From positions 1-64,000 of the forward strand of contig CANLII010000008.1 in assembly GCA_947491315.1 (NCBI GenBank): a stretch of 64,000 bases of DNA, in the 5' to 3' direction. The notes beneath the pieces are model-generated. The model saw nothing but the letters and a program-made list of their open reading frames with translations. It was not told the origin of the DNA and searched no databases. The translations under genes and the position numbers were made by a program. Source of the DNA: Ignavibacteria bacterium (GTDB taxonomy: Bacteria > Bacteroidota > Ignavibacteria > Kapaibacteriales > UBA961). Below, in pieces: positions 50,018-60,591 of this stretch (positions within the stretch are counted from its first letter, which is position 1; the number at the start of each line of letters is the position of its first letter).

Positions 50018-51400
50018 ATGAAACAATTTATCATTACAGTGATTGTTTTTCTTGCAGGACAATCCATCCTAGAAGCACAACCCTATCAGCAATTTCTTGA
50101 TTGGCAAATAGCACAATCAAAAAGATGCATGAATGCAGTACTCAAAAAAGATTTTCAGAAAGCATATGACCTCTTTACTCCGGAAATGAAGAAAGAATTT
50201 TCAAGAGATACATTTGCTATTTTTTGGAATCTTTTTGAAAAAAAAGCGGGAAAGCCATATAAAGTGTTTAATGTTAGAACAGATATCGATAATGAAGATT
50301 CTACTCTTATAACTATCATACATTCCATCCGATGTTCAAATGGAAATTGGGATATTCGAATGTCATTCAAAGGTTCCCATTTGATTGATGGATTCTATGT
50401 TGATACATTTAAACCTCATTATGATAGAAGAGCATATACTGTACCCGACTATGCATATACCGATAGTATAAAAGTCAGAACTCTTACGATTGGCAAAGGA
50501 ACAGATTGGGAAACCGAAGGTATTCTCACATTACCACTAAAAAGTGGAAAATATCCCATAATTATCATTATCCATGGTAGCGGTCCATTGGACGAAGATG
50601 GAACATATGTTGCTAATAAACCATATGCTGACCTTGCTTGGGGATTGGCTTCCAAAGGAATAGGTGTGCTTCGCTTCACGAAAAGAACCAGGAAGTACTA
50701 TTCAGCAATCAAAGATAAAGGACTAGAAATAACTCCTGATTTAGAAAGTACAGAAGATGCAATTGCCGCCTTCAATGCCGTGAAGACTTTCCGAGAGGCA
50801 GATTCAGAGAATATTTTTCTATTGGGTCATGGAACCGGTGGAATGATCATGCCGAGAGCATTGCAAGCAATCAAAAATCTAAAAGGAATGATTTTGTTGG
50901 GTGCTCCTGCAAGACCACTTCCTGATGTACTGATAGAGCAATTGGAATATGTGTTAACCTTGGACACGCTCATTGAAAAGAAAGATTCTGGAGCAAAACT
51001 AGAGAAGTTAAGAAAACAGTATAAGACTGTGATTTCACCTAAGTTAAACAAGGATACACCATCTGAGTATCTTTTACTCGAGACTCCTGCTTCATATTGG
51101 CTTTCTCTCAGAAACTATGATCAAGTTCAAACATTGAAAAAATATAAGATACCAACTCTGATTTTACATGGTGAAAGAGACTTTCAAACCACAATGAAAG
51201 ACTTTTCTTTGTGGCAAAAGGGACTTGTTGGAAAAAATGGTATTCAGGGTAGCAAAGCAATCAGCTATCCTCTATTGAATTATTTGTTTTTGGAAGGAGT
51301 TGGAAAAGCAAGTCCTTCTGAATATACAATCTTTGATCATATCCCTGAAGAAGTCATGAATGATATTTCCTCATGGATCATGTCAATAATGAAACAATAG
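50018..51400 (+). CDS. Secreted alpha/beta hydrolase with N-terminal DUF3887-like domain
   Basis: IIIHGSGPLDEDG; LLGHGTGGMIMPR; LILHGERDFQT; N-terminal KKDFQKAYDLFTPEMKKEFS. Confidence 0.88.
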   Translation: MKQFIITVIVFLAGQSILEAQPYQQFLDWQIAQSKRCMNAVLKKDFQKAYDLFTPEMKKEFSRDTFAIFWNLFEKKAGKPYKVFNVRTDIDNEDSTLITIIHSIRCSNGNWDIRMSFKGSHLIDGFYVDTFKPHYDRRAYTVPDYAYTDSIKVRTLTIGKGTDWETEGILTLPLKSGKYPIIIIIHGSGPLDEDGTYVANKPYADLAWGLASKGIGVLRFTKRTRKYYSAIKDKGLEITPDLESTEDAIAAFNAVKTFREADSENIFLLGHGTGGMIMPRALQAIKNLKGMILLGAPARPLPDVLIEQLEYVLTLDTLIEKKDSGAKLEKLRKQYKTVISPKLNKDTPSEYLLLETPASYWLSLRNYDQVQTLKKYKIPTLILHGERDFQTTMKDFSLWQKGLVGKNGIQGSKAISYPLLNYLFLEGVGKASPSEYTIFDHIPEEVMNDISSWIMSIMKQ

Positions 51401-51481
51401 ATTTCAGAAGCAAAATTCAAGTATTGTATTAGAACTTGCCACTCTATAAGGTCTGCTTCATTAATTGATGAAACACCACCA

Positions 51482-51510
51482 CAGTATTCACCAGTATTCA
51501 TACAGTATTC
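51482..51510 (+). repeat. Three direct CAGTATTC copies just before the start codon
   Basis: CAGTATTC at 51482-51489, 51492-51499 and 51503-51510; ATG at 51515. Confidence 0.8.
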
Positions 51511-51514
51511 TCTC

Positions 51515-52699
51515 ATGAAATTCCCAATAAGTGATTGCATCATCATAGGAGCGGGAGCTGCAGGTTTATACTGTGCTGGAAAAATTAGTCAACATGGCAA
51601 AAGCGTGACAATTGTAGAACATAATGACCATCCGGGGAAAAAGATTCGTATCTCAGGAGGTGGCAGATGCAATTTTACAAATCGAGTGGTAAAAGGTCAA
51701 CATTTCATTTCTGAAAACCCTCATTTTGCTGTTTCAGCATTAAGTCGGTATACTCCTGATCATTTCATTTCTCTTGTTGAATCTCATCACATTGCATATC
51801 ATGAAAAAACGCTTGGACAATTATTTTGTGATCATTCATCCAAAGAAATCATTGATATGCTTTTGAAAGAATGTAATCAAGATTATACAGATATTCAATA
51901 TGGAGTCAAGATCCATTCCATTAAAAAAAGTGACTATTATACCGTAGAAACCTCAAAAGGTATACTCCAATCATATTCTCTCGTGATTGCATCCGGTGGT
52001 TTATCCGTTCCTTCGCTTGGAGCCTCCACTTTTGGATATGAAATAGCCAAGGAATTTGGTCATACAATCATACACACCAGACCGGCTCTTGTGCCATTGA
52101 TTGTTAATCAACAGACATTCCCCTGCAATGAACTCGCAGGTGTTTCTTTTCCTGTTGAAGTGTTTACAAAAAAAAGTCCCGTATTCAAGGAATCAATGCT
52201 CTTTACCCATAAGGGAATCAGCGGTCCGGCCATTTTACAGATTTCTTCCTATCTGGATAATGAGAATACATTTACCATAAACACATTGCCGGGATTCGAT
52301 TATTCTCAAATATCCGATACCTCAAAAAAGAGCGAATGGAGAACGGTACTTGGACATATTCTCCCGAAAAGATTTTCTGATTATTGGACACATTTTCACC
52401 ATCAAAATGAAGTGTTTGGTCATTATAGTGATCGTACCATACATCAGTTTCTCAGTGAATTGCAAGAATGGAATTTCACTCCATCAGGTACAGATGGATA
52501 TGCAAAAGCAGAAGTCACCGCGGGAGGAGTTCATACAAATGAATTATCGTCAAAAACAATGATGTCAAAGATCAATCCCAACCTATATTTTATAGGAGAA
52601 GTTGTTGATGTTACGGGTCATTTGGGTGGATACAATTTTCAATGGGCATGGTCATCAGCACATGCTGCTTCAGAATCTATAATAGGAAATCATGGCTAA
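51515..52699 (+). CDS. FAD-dependent oxidoreductase, HI0933/BaiN family
   Basis: CIIIGAGAAGLYCAGKI; KIRISGGGRCNFTNR; VTAGGVHTNEL; GEVVDVTGHLGGYNFQWAWSSA. Confidence 0.93.
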   Translation: MKFPISDCIIIGAGAAGLYCAGKISQHGKSVTIVEHNDHPGKKIRISGGGRCNFTNRVVKGQHFISENPHFAVSALSRYTPDHFISLVESHHIAYHEKTLGQLFCDHSSKEIIDMLLKECNQDYTDIQYGVKIHSIKKSDYYTVETSKGILQSYSLVIASGGLSVPSLGASTFGYEIAKEFGHTIIHTRPALVPLIVNQQTFPCNELAGVSFPVEVFTKKSPVFKESMLFTHKGISGPAILQISSYLDNENTFTINTLPGFDYSQISDTSKKSEWRTVLGHILPKRFSDYWTHFHHQNEVFGHYSDRTIHQFLSELQEWNFTPSGTDGYAKAEVTAGGVHTNELSSKTMMSKINPNLYFIGEVVDVTGHLGGYNFQWAWSSAHAASESIIGNHG

Positions 52700-54593
52700 G
52701 ATTCTTTTTTCGGCAAATGCACTCTCAAAATCTTATCACGAGAAAATACTTTTCACTTCCATTGCACTTGGAATTATGGAAGGTGAGAGAATAGGTATCA
52801 TAGGTAAGAATGGCGTCGGAAAAAGTTCATTGCTTAAAATCATAGCAGGACTAGAAGAGCCCGATGCCGGAATCGTCACTAGAGCAAAAGATGTGCATAT
52901 CGTGTATTTACCACAACTTCCTGTTTTTGAAACTCATGAATCATGCATTGATGCTGCCATGTCAGGTAAACCGGAAATTATGGCATTATTAGAGGAGCAT
53001 CGGAATCTCTGCGAAAAGCAAGCAAACGCAATAGATCAATCATTTGGTGATGAAATATATGAACTCACTGTTCGAATTGATTTGCTGAATGGTTGGACAT
53101 TGGATAATCAAGCAAAAACCCTTCTCACGAAATTGGGTATTTCCGATATTCATAAGTTAGTACATGATCTTTCTGGTGGCCAGAAAAAGCGGGTTGCATT
53201 GGCAAAAGCATTATTATCGGAACCTGACTTATTGATTCTTGATGAACCTACAAATCACTTGGATGCGGATTCGGTTCAATGGCTTCAGGATCATTTGAGT
53301 GATTATTCAAAAGCTATTTTGCTTGTGACACATGATCGTTATTTTCTTGATGCTATATCAACTAAAATCATTGAGCTCGACAATCAATCACTTTTTTCCT
53401 ATGATGGAAATTTTGAATATTTTCTCATGCGTAAAGAACAGAGAATGGCAATCGACGAATCAACTGCTGAGCATGAAAGAAATACTCTTCGTAGAGAACT
53501 TGCATGGCTTCAAAAAGGTGCAAAGGCTCGAAGAACCAAACAGAAAAGTCGCATCGACTGGATATCTAAGATACAAGAGAAACCCGAACAAGTCGAGATT
53601 CGAAATATCAAGATTGAAATAGGAAATAAATTTCTTGGTGGAAAATTGATTGATGCAGTTGATATTTCAAAGTCAATCAATGGAAACTCATTATTTAGAG
53701 AATTTACATATCGTGCGGCACCGGGAGATCGAATCGGAGTCATAGGTCCGAATGGGGCAGGGAAATCAACATTGCTGAATATACTGAGTGGGCGAACTCA
53801 AACAGATTCCGGTTATGTAAGCATCGGCGATACTGTCAGCATTGGTTATTTTGATCAAGAAGTGAAAACACTTAAAGAACAAATGACTGTCATTGGAAAT
53901 CTTCGCGAAATTGCCGAGTATATCGATACCGGAATCGGACGAGATAGATTTATTACCGCCAAAGAATTACTAGATAGATTCCAATTTTCCGGAAAACAGC
54001 ATCATTCATTCGTACATACGCTTTCAGGTGGAGAAAAACGAAGACTAGCCATGCTCATGACGCTTATGGGCAATCCAAATGTGCTTATGTTCGATGAACC
54101 TACCAATGATTTTGATATGTCAACCCTAGCCGCATTGGAAGAATATTTGGAATATTTTAAGGGCGTTTTATTGGTTGTCTCTCATGATAGATCATTTCTT
54201 GATCGTACCGTGAACCGTATATTCTCATTCGAACATGATATCATCAAAGAATATCCCGGAAACTATTCGGCATATCTTGAGAAGATTGAACAAAAGAAGT
54301 CTGGACATTCACAGGAAGTGTTATCAAAAAATAAAGAACAGGTTAAACAAGATAAATTATCCAAAAAGAAAGGCCTTACTTTTAATGAGAAAAAGGAATT
54401 CGAGACTTTGGAATCGACAATAGCGCAGAAGGATGAACTCATAGTATCCATTAATGCACAATTGGCTCAAACTCCTCCCGAACAATTCAAAAAAATTGAA
54501 GAAATATCTCTTTTACATGCCAAAACAGAGCAAGAGTTGCAATATGCCATGCTTCGTTGGATGGAACTTTCTGAGAAATTATCCTCCAACTAA
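52692..54593 (+). CDS. ABC-F family ATPase (Uup-like)
   Basis: Two ABC cassettes (GKNGVGKSSLLK, GPNGAGKSTLLN), LSGGQKKRVALAKAL, LSGGEKRRLAML, C-terminal coiled coil. Confidence 0.93.
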   Translation: MAKILFSANALSKSYHEKILFTSIALGIMEGERIGIIGKNGVGKSSLLKIIAGLEEPDAGIVTRAKDVHIVYLPQLPVFETHESCIDAAMSGKPEIMALLEEHRNLCEKQANAIDQSFGDEIYELTVRIDLLNGWTLDNQAKTLLTKLGISDIHKLVHDLSGGQKKRVALAKALLSEPDLLILDEPTNHLDADSVQWLQDHLSDYSKAILLVTHDRYFLDAISTKIIELDNQSLFSYDGNFEYFLMRKEQRMAIDESTAEHERNTLRRELAWLQKGAKARRTKQKSRIDWISKIQEKPEQVEIRNIKIEIGNKFLGGKLIDAVDISKSINGNSLFREFTYRAAPGDRIGVIGPNGAGKSTLLNILSGRTQTDSGYVSIGDTVSIGYFDQEVKTLKEQMTVIGNLREIAEYIDTGIGRDRFITAKELLDRFQFSGKQHHSFVHTLSGGEKRRLAMLMTLMGNPNVLMFDEPTNDFDMSTLAALEEYLEYFKGVLLVVSHDRSFLDRTVNRIFSFEHDIIKEYPGNYSAYLEKIEQKKSGHSQEVLSKNKEQVKQDKLSKKKGLTFNEKKEFETLESTIAQKDELIVSINAQLAQTPPEQFKKIEEISLLHAKTEQELQYAMLRWMELSEKLSSN

Positions 54594-54637
54594 TTGAGAA
54601 CTCCGTATTTTTCAAGGTCTTTAGTACGAGAAACGCC

Positions 54638-56017
54638 ATGTTGAAAGAATTACTCAAACCAGACATACAAGATCTCATAGCCACAAGAAATTGGCAGGCT
54701 TTGCGAGAAGTTTTATCTTCTTGGTCAGCACCCGAAATAGCAGATCTCTTATTGGATCTTGAAACGGGTGATAGGGTATTGCTCTTTAAATCTCTCGATC
54801 GTGAATTATCCTCAGAACTCTTTTCCTATATGGAAACAGATGATCAAGATGCTCTTTTGGAAGTCTTGACCAATCATGAAACCAGAGAATTGCTCTCTGC
54901 CTTGCCTCCTGATGACAGAACTACTCTTCTCGAGGAATTGCCGGCCGAAATGACACAAAGACTTCTTTCTCTTCTCAGTCCTGAAGATTTGAAAGAAGCT
55001 CGGTTTCTTCTTGGGTATCCCGAACAGAGCATTGGTCGTTTGATGACCGTTGACTTCCTAGCATTAAGAGCCGAGTGGTCTGTTTCTGAAGGGATGTCCT
55101 ATATCAGAACTCATGGCAAAAAAAGTGAATCTATCAATCGAATTTATATCACGGATACAAGAGGCTGTTTAAGGGATGACATTCCACTGCGCTCTTTTAT
55201 TTTTGCCGAACCTGATGCAAAAATTTCAAGTCTGATGGATGGTTCTGTTGTCTCTCTTTCTGCATTCGAAGATCAGGAAGAAGCAGTTCTTATGATGGAG
55301 AAATATGATATTTCTGAATTGCCTGTTATTGATTCAGCAGGTGTATTGATCGGCATCGTGACCTTCGACGATGTGATGGATATTCAAGAAGAAGAAGCCA
55401 CTGAAGACTTTCAAAAATTTGGGGGTATGGAAGCTCTCGAAAAACCCTATGATGCAACAGCTCTCATAGCAATGGTGAAAAAGAGAGCCGGTTGGTTGAT
55501 ATTATTGTTTCTCGGTGAAATGCTCACTGCAACTGCTTTAGGGTATTTTGAACAGGAATTGGACAAAGCAGTCATCTTGTCATTATTTCTTCCTCTCATC
55601 ATTTCTAGTGGAGGGAATTCCGGTTCACAGGCGGCAACACTCATCGTTCGTGCTTTGTCAATCAATGAAATCAGTTTGAAAGATTGGTGGTTTGTGCTTC
55701 AAAGAGAATTCTTATCCGGATTGCTCCTAGGCTGCATTTTAGGTTGCATTGGTTTTCTTCGCATCGTATTATGGTCAAGTGCAACGGGAATTTATGGAGA
55801 ACATTCCATAGAAATAGGACTTACGATTGGCACTTCTTTGATTGGTGTGGTAATGTGGGGCACATTGAGTGGTTCAATGTTACCGCTTCTCATGAAGAAA
55901 CTTGGATTTGATCCGGCAACATCGTCAGCGCCATTTGTTGCGACACTTGTTGATGTAACCGGAATCATCATTTATTTTTCAATGGCACTTTGGTTTCTAC
56001 GGGGCACTCTTTTATAG
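54638..56017 (+). CDS. mgtE: Magnesium transporter MgtE
   Basis: N-domain repeats, CBS domain (YDISELPVIDSAGVLIGIVTFDDVMDI), LPLIISSGGNSGSQAATLIVRAL. Confidence 0.94.
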   Translation: MLKELLKPDIQDLIATRNWQALREVLSSWSAPEIADLLLDLETGDRVLLFKSLDRELSSELFSYMETDDQDALLEVLTNHETRELLSALPPDDRTTLLEELPAEMTQRLLSLLSPEDLKEARFLLGYPEQSIGRLMTVDFLALRAEWSVSEGMSYIRTHGKKSESINRIYITDTRGCLRDDIPLRSFIFAEPDAKISSLMDGSVVSLSAFEDQEEAVLMMEKYDISELPVIDSAGVLIGIVTFDDVMDIQEEEATEDFQKFGGMEALEKPYDATALIAMVKKRAGWLILLFLGEMLTATALGYFEQELDKAVILSLFLPLIISSGGNSGSQAATLIVRALSINEISLKDWWFVLQREFLSGLLLGCILGCIGFLRIVLWSSATGIYGEHSIEIGLTIGTSLIGVVMWGTLSGSMLPLLMKKLGFDPATSSAPFVATLVDVTGIIIYFSMALWFLRGTLL

Positions 56018-56946
56018 GCCTTATGCTTTTGCACATAGGGTTCTTTGTATTCATGTCTTGGGGATTCCTGACATGATGTGGAACATGAACACATGGTTGT
56101 TTCAATACAATCGGGACACTGGAAATGTTGTCTATGACAATCAAAATTTGCGCAATTCACATACCAATCAGTCGGTATTCCACATCTCGTGCAATTTGAA
56201 ACCAAATATGCAGATTCAGTATGATTCACTGGAACAGATACGCGTTCATCAAATACATAACATGTACCTTCGAATTTTTCTCCTTTTACCTCCGAATCTT
56301 TGCCATAATTCACGATTCCACCGTGTAATTGATAGACATCCTTGAATCCTTCCTGAAGTAAGAAAGCAGAGAACTTTTCACAGCGAATTCCACCGGTGCA
56401 ATAGGTCATGACTTTTTTGTCTTTTACATCCGCAAGATTTTCTCTTACCCAAGTGGGGAAATCTTTGAATGAATCAACAGGAGGACGAATTGCTCCTTCA
56501 AAATGACCCAAGTCCCACTCATAATCTGTACGAGCATCAATGATCACCGCATCAGGATCATCCATTAGTGTTCTCCATTCCTTTGGCTCAAGATAGGTTC
56601 CTGTTCTTTCAAGAGGATTCACATCTTGTTCAAGTCTGAATGTCACCAACTCTTTCTTGGGTCGAACAAACATCTTTCTGAATACATGATCCTCTTCTTC
56701 ATCTATCTTAAACCATAGATCAGCAAATCGTGGATCTTGATGCATGATGCGCATATATTCATTTGTAGCTTCGATAGTCCCGGAAACCGTACCATTGATT
56801 CCTTCATGAGCAAACAGTATGCGTCCTTTGAGTCCTAATGAATGACACAATTCGCGATGAGATGCGCTTTCCATAACAGGATCTTCAATGTTCACATATT
56901 TGTAATAGAGCAGAACGCGATAGGGTAAAGGTGCTGAATTTGACAT
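55972..56946 (-). CDS. trhO: tRNA uridine 5-oxyacetic-acid-pathway hydroxylase TrhO (rhodanese, YceA/UPF0176)
   Basis: LKGRILFAHEGINGTVSG; IDARTDYEWDLGHFEGAI; YCTGGIRCEKFSAFL; Cys-rich C-terminus. Confidence 0.92.
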   Translation of the reverse strand: MSNSAPLPYRVLLYYKYVNIEDPVMESASHRELCHSLGLKGRILFAHEGINGTVSGTIEATNEYMRIMHQDPRFADLWFKIDEEEDHVFRKMFVRPKKELVTFRLEQDVNPLERTGTYLEPKEWRTLMDDPDAVIIDARTDYEWDLGHFEGAIRPPVDSFKDFPTWVRENLADVKDKKVMTYCTGGIRCEKFSAFLLQEGFKDVYQLHGGIVNYGKDSEVKGEKFEGTCYVFDERVSVPVNHTESAYLVSNCTRCGIPTDWYVNCANFDCHRQHFQCPDCIETTMCSCSTSCQESPRHEYKEPYVQKHKAYKRVPRRNQSAIEK

Positions 56947-56974
56947 GATGCAAGAGATTGATAGTTATGGGTAA

Positions 56975-58393
56975 TTATGTTAAAAGGGTTCGCAAAGTAC
57001 CGATATTTCCATTACTCATCAAGAGTATGATATCGCCTTTATTTGCTTTCTGTGTGAGAAATTCAATGGCATGAACTCCCCAATCATGAGATTCTTCTCG
57101 AATTGCCTTAACGGTGATATCATGCAGTTCATAATCAGAAATGAATTGATCGACATTCAATCGTTCATCTTCACCGAAGCGCTCCGGACGATTGATTGGA
57201 CCAAGCACTATGCTCTTCACACCAAGGAAACATTCACCCAATTCTTTTTGAAATATATTTCTGGTTGTCGTATTAGATCTTGGTTCAAAAATAGCATGTA
57301 TGTTCTTTTCTGGATATGCTTTCACTAATGCTCCAACGGTTTCCCTAATCGCTGTTGGATGATGCGCAAAGTCATCTATGATCATGCAATCATTCCACAT
57401 ACCAATCTTTTCTAATCTTCTTTTGGGTGGAATGAATGCCTGTAATCCAGCTCGAATATCCTCAGGAACAATGCCGGAATGATATGCACAAGCAAAAGAG
57501 GCAAGCGCATTGCGTACATTATGAGAACCAATCATTGATATGGAATATTCACCAAGAGACTCGCCAAGATAGGAACATTCAAAGATCGTATGTCCATCCT
57601 TCTGGTACATTATTCGAGCATTCCAATCACCTTGTCCTTCAGTGCTGAATGTTTCAACCTTCGAATGTGCAAATTCTTGCATCTGAAGAGCTTGTGTATC
57701 ATCTGCATTGAGAAGTAAGAGTCCATTACTTGGAATGAGTCTCAAGAATAATCGAAATGATTTAAGAATTTCATCAATTGAAGAAAAAATATCACTATGA
57801 TCATATTCTATAGCATTGATTACAGCGATCATTGGTGGATAATGGAAAAATTTGCTTCGTTTATCCCAGAATGCGGTGTCATATTCATCACCTTCAATGA
57901 TGCAAATGCCTGTGCCCATTGCATACAGTTCTCTTGGTATGGGCCTGCACCCATAAGGAAAATTTCCTGGTTTTGCACCTATCACAAAACCGGGTTGTTT
58001 TCCGGCTTGCTCAAAAATCATTGTGGTCATGGATGTTGTTGTTGTTTTACCATGTGTACCTGTAATAACGATTGCAGCATTTGATCCAATGATTTCATCA
58101 TGAATGATTTCAGACATGGATGCATATGGAATGCGATTATCGAGCACATATTCTACTTCAACATTACCTCTACTCAATGCATTTCCGATGATGACAAGAT
58201 CCGGCTTGACTGTAAGAAGATTCTCTACTGTGTATTCCTGAAAACACGTGATCTTATGGTCTTCAAGCATGGTGCTCATTGGAGGATAAATTCCTGCATC
58301 ACTACCTGAGATACTGAATCCACTTTGCGAAAGTGCGATTGCTAGATTACCCATCGCAGTTCCGGCAATTCCTATGAAATACAATGCTTTCAT
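56975..58393 (-). CDS. mpl: Mur ligase family; UDP-MurNAc:tripeptide ligase-like (Mpl)
   Basis: FIGIAGTAMGNLAIAL; GTHGKTTTTSM; EGDEYDTAFWDKRSKFFHYPP; DDFAHHPTAI. Confidence 0.92.
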   Translation of the reverse strand: MKALYFIGIAGTAMGNLAIALSQSGFSISGSDAGIYPPMSTMLEDHKITCFQEYTVENLLTVKPDLVIIGNALSRGNVEVEYVLDNRIPYASMSEIIHDEIIGSNAAIVITGTHGKTTTTSMTTMIFEQAGKQPGFVIGAKPGNFPYGCRPIPRELYAMGTGICIIEGDEYDTAFWDKRSKFFHYPPMIAVINAIEYDHSDIFSSIDEILKSFRLFLRLIPSNGLLLLNADDTQALQMQEFAHSKVETFSTEGQGDWNARIMYQKDGHTIFECSYLGESLGEYSISMIGSHNVRNALASFACAYHSGIVPEDIRAGLQAFIPPKRRLEKIGMWNDCMIIDDFAHHPTAIRETVGALVKAYPEKNIHAIFEPRSNTTTRNIFQKELGECFLGVKSIVLGPINRPERFGEDERLNVDQFISDYELHDITVKAIREESHDWGVHAIEFLTQKANKGDIILLMSNGNIGTLRTLLT

Positions 58394-58833
58394 GCATGAA
58401 CCTTATATGTAAAGCGTGAACCGAGAACCCAGAAAATCATGACGAGGAAGAAAAGTCCTATAGTGGAACCCCAACGATAATAGAGAGTGGTCATTTCTGC
58501 AATACGAGGATTTTTGGGATTATAATCAACTTGAACTATCGTACCAATGAGATACAATGGGACGGTTGCACCATTTGCATCAACAAATTCGTAGATATTT
58601 CCCTTTGCATCCGAGAAGCGAATCTTGGGGTGGATTCTTTCAGTCCCGGGCACATCAATATAAGATAGGATTTCACCATTCGTAGATATTCTATCTGTAA
58701 GGTGAATGAACACGGTTAGAATATTGTACATCATGAATACGCAAAAAACACCCGATATCATCCATAATACTTGTGATATGGGAGTAATCAATCTTGCGCG
58801 AAAGAACCTGTCACGCATGGAAAATCCGTTCAT
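58390..58833 (-). CDS. DUF3592-like membrane protein
   Basis: Two TM helices flanking IHPKIRFSDAKGNIYEF...GTIVQVDYNPKNPRIAEM. Confidence 0.75.
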   Translation of the reverse strand: MNGFSMRDRFFRARLITPISQVLWMISGVFCVFMMYNILTVFIHLTDRISTNGEILSYIDVPGTERIHPKIRFSDAKGNIYEFVDANGATVPLYLIGTIVQVDYNPKNPRIAEMTTLYYRWGSTIGLFFLVMIFWVLGSRFTYKVHA

Positions 58834-60008
58834 CGTTTTTTCTTTTTCGATTTGGTATTTCCTTTTTGCTCTTCTTTACTTGTTTTTTGAGCATCAAGCC
58901 AAGCTTTTGCTTTTTCATCTCCAAGATTTGCCGCTTTTGTGAAATAATCAACTTTTACTTCTTTTGCCGTTTCATCATAGAGAGAGCCAATTGCATAATA
59001 GTACTTGGGATTGTCTTTATCCAATTGCAAACATTGATTCCAATATCCTGCCGCAATATGTTTTTCATTTTTGGATGCATGTACTAATCCGAGAGCATAC
59101 CAATATTCCGGAACATTTGGTTGAATGGTCAATGCCTTTTGAATGAACTGAATGGCATTGGAATATTGAAGGAGATAATATGAAGTTAAACCGGCATTAT
59201 AGAGTGACTTTACATGCAATGAGTCATAAAGTAGAGCATTCTTGAAATATCGATATGCCGTAATGGTATCACGATGTTCCAAACAAGCAAGTCCTGCATT
59301 ATTGTAATAATTCGCATTGGACCTATCATTGAGGATTGCTGAGTTAAAGGAAGCAATTGCACTATCGGGAAAACCTGCTCCATAATAAAGCATGCCCAAA
59401 TTATTATATGCTGGCGCAAAATCAGATTTTGCAGAGATGGATTTTTTTAAACTTTCCATCGCGCCGGATACATTGCCTTTGGCATTGAGAATGAATGACA
59501 AATTATACCATGCCTCATGATTGAGTGAATCTACTTCCAAAGCTTTCTTGAAAGCCATTTCAGCAGTATCTGCACTATTCAATTGATTATATGCGGACCC
59601 CATTGCGGAATATGCATAACTTAGCTTTGGATTGATCGAAATGGAACGAGCATAAGATTTAATTGCTGAAGATGGAATATTTCCGAATGCATAAGCATCA
59701 CCTATCTGTTTCCAGAGATAGGCATCCAAAGAATCAATCTCCAAAGCTGATTTATACACCAATATTGCGGAACTGATTTCTCCAATTTGAGCCAAACATT
59801 CACCCTTGGCTTTGAGAATATCAAGTTGCTTCCCATTTTTAGTCAGAAGTGAATCATAATACGGAATAGCTTCCTTATACATTTGTATTGACTTCAATGA
59901 ATCCGCAGTAACTTTCATTGCATTCACCTCATCAGGAACATAGGCAATCACAGATATGTTCGATGAGAGTAAAACCAAGGTACATAGCATGGAAAACAAA
60001 CATTTCAT
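58830..60008 (-). CDS. Secreted TPR-repeat protein
   Basis: Signal peptide MKCLFSMLCTLVLLSSNISVIA; tandem TPRs (AYSAMGSAYNQLNSADTAEMAFKKALEVD). Confidence 0.85.
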   Translation of the reverse strand: MKCLFSMLCTLVLLSSNISVIAYVPDEVNAMKVTADSLKSIQMYKEAIPYYDSLLTKNGKQLDILKAKGECLAQIGEISSAILVYKSALEIDSLDAYLWKQIGDAYAFGNIPSSAIKSYARSISINPKLSYAYSAMGSAYNQLNSADTAEMAFKKALEVDSLNHEAWYNLSFILNAKGNVSGAMESLKKSISAKSDFAPAYNNLGMLYYGAGFPDSAIASFNSAILNDRSNANYYNNAGLACLEHRDTITAYRYFKNALLYDSLHVKSLYNAGLTSYYLLQYSNAIQFIQKALTIQPNVPEYWYALGLVHASKNEKHIAAGYWNQCLQLDKDNPKYYYAIGSLYDETAKEVKVDYFTKAANLGDEKAKAWLDAQKTSKEEQKGNTKSKKKKR

Positions 60009-60591
60009 AAAATTCACCATTGTAAGTTGTTTCTTTATAATCTGCATGAGCATTTCTGCTTCTGCGGAACAATATGATTCTCTTCTTCAATCATTTAATA
60101 TGGAAAGAATCGCAATTCAAAAAACAGGAATGCAAACCCTTGGTCTATGGGCATTGTCAAATATCGCCATCGGCTCCATTGCTTCATTTTCCACGACCGG
60201 TGAAAAACAAGCTTTCTGGCAAATGAATGCCGGTTGGAATATTGTCAATGCAGGAATTGCCGGAATGGGATATTTTTCTCAAACAATTCCAACAACACTA
60301 TCAGCATCGATACAAGAACAACATTCAATCGAAACTATTCTTGCAGTTAATGCTGGTCTAGATCTTGCCTATATCATCGGCGGATTCTATCTAAAAGAGA
60401 GAGCAAAATCTTCGGCTAATCCAGAGCGATTACAAGGCTTCGGTAATGCAATCATAGTGCAAGGTGCTTTTCTTTTTGCATTTGATGCAATTCTCTATGC
60501 AGTAAATGTGCATCATGGAAAAGAATTGATGTCAATAGTCCAATCCATAAGCATAACTCCTCAGGGAATCGGTCTGAATATCACTTTTTAA
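59989..60591 (+). CDS. Secreted/membrane protein of unknown function
   Basis: Signal peptide MENKHFIKFTIVSCFFIICMSISASAEQ; several hydrophobic helices; overlaps antisense genes at both ends. Confidence 0.65.
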   Translation: MENKHFIKFTIVSCFFIICMSISASAEQYDSLLQSFNMERIAIQKTGMQTLGLWALSNIAIGSIASFSTTGEKQAFWQMNAGWNIVNAGIAGMGYFSQTIPTTLSASIQEQHSIETILAVNAGLDLAYIIGGFYLKERAKSSANPERLQGFGNAIIVQGAFLFAFDAILYAVNVHHGKELMSIVQSISITPQGIGLNITF

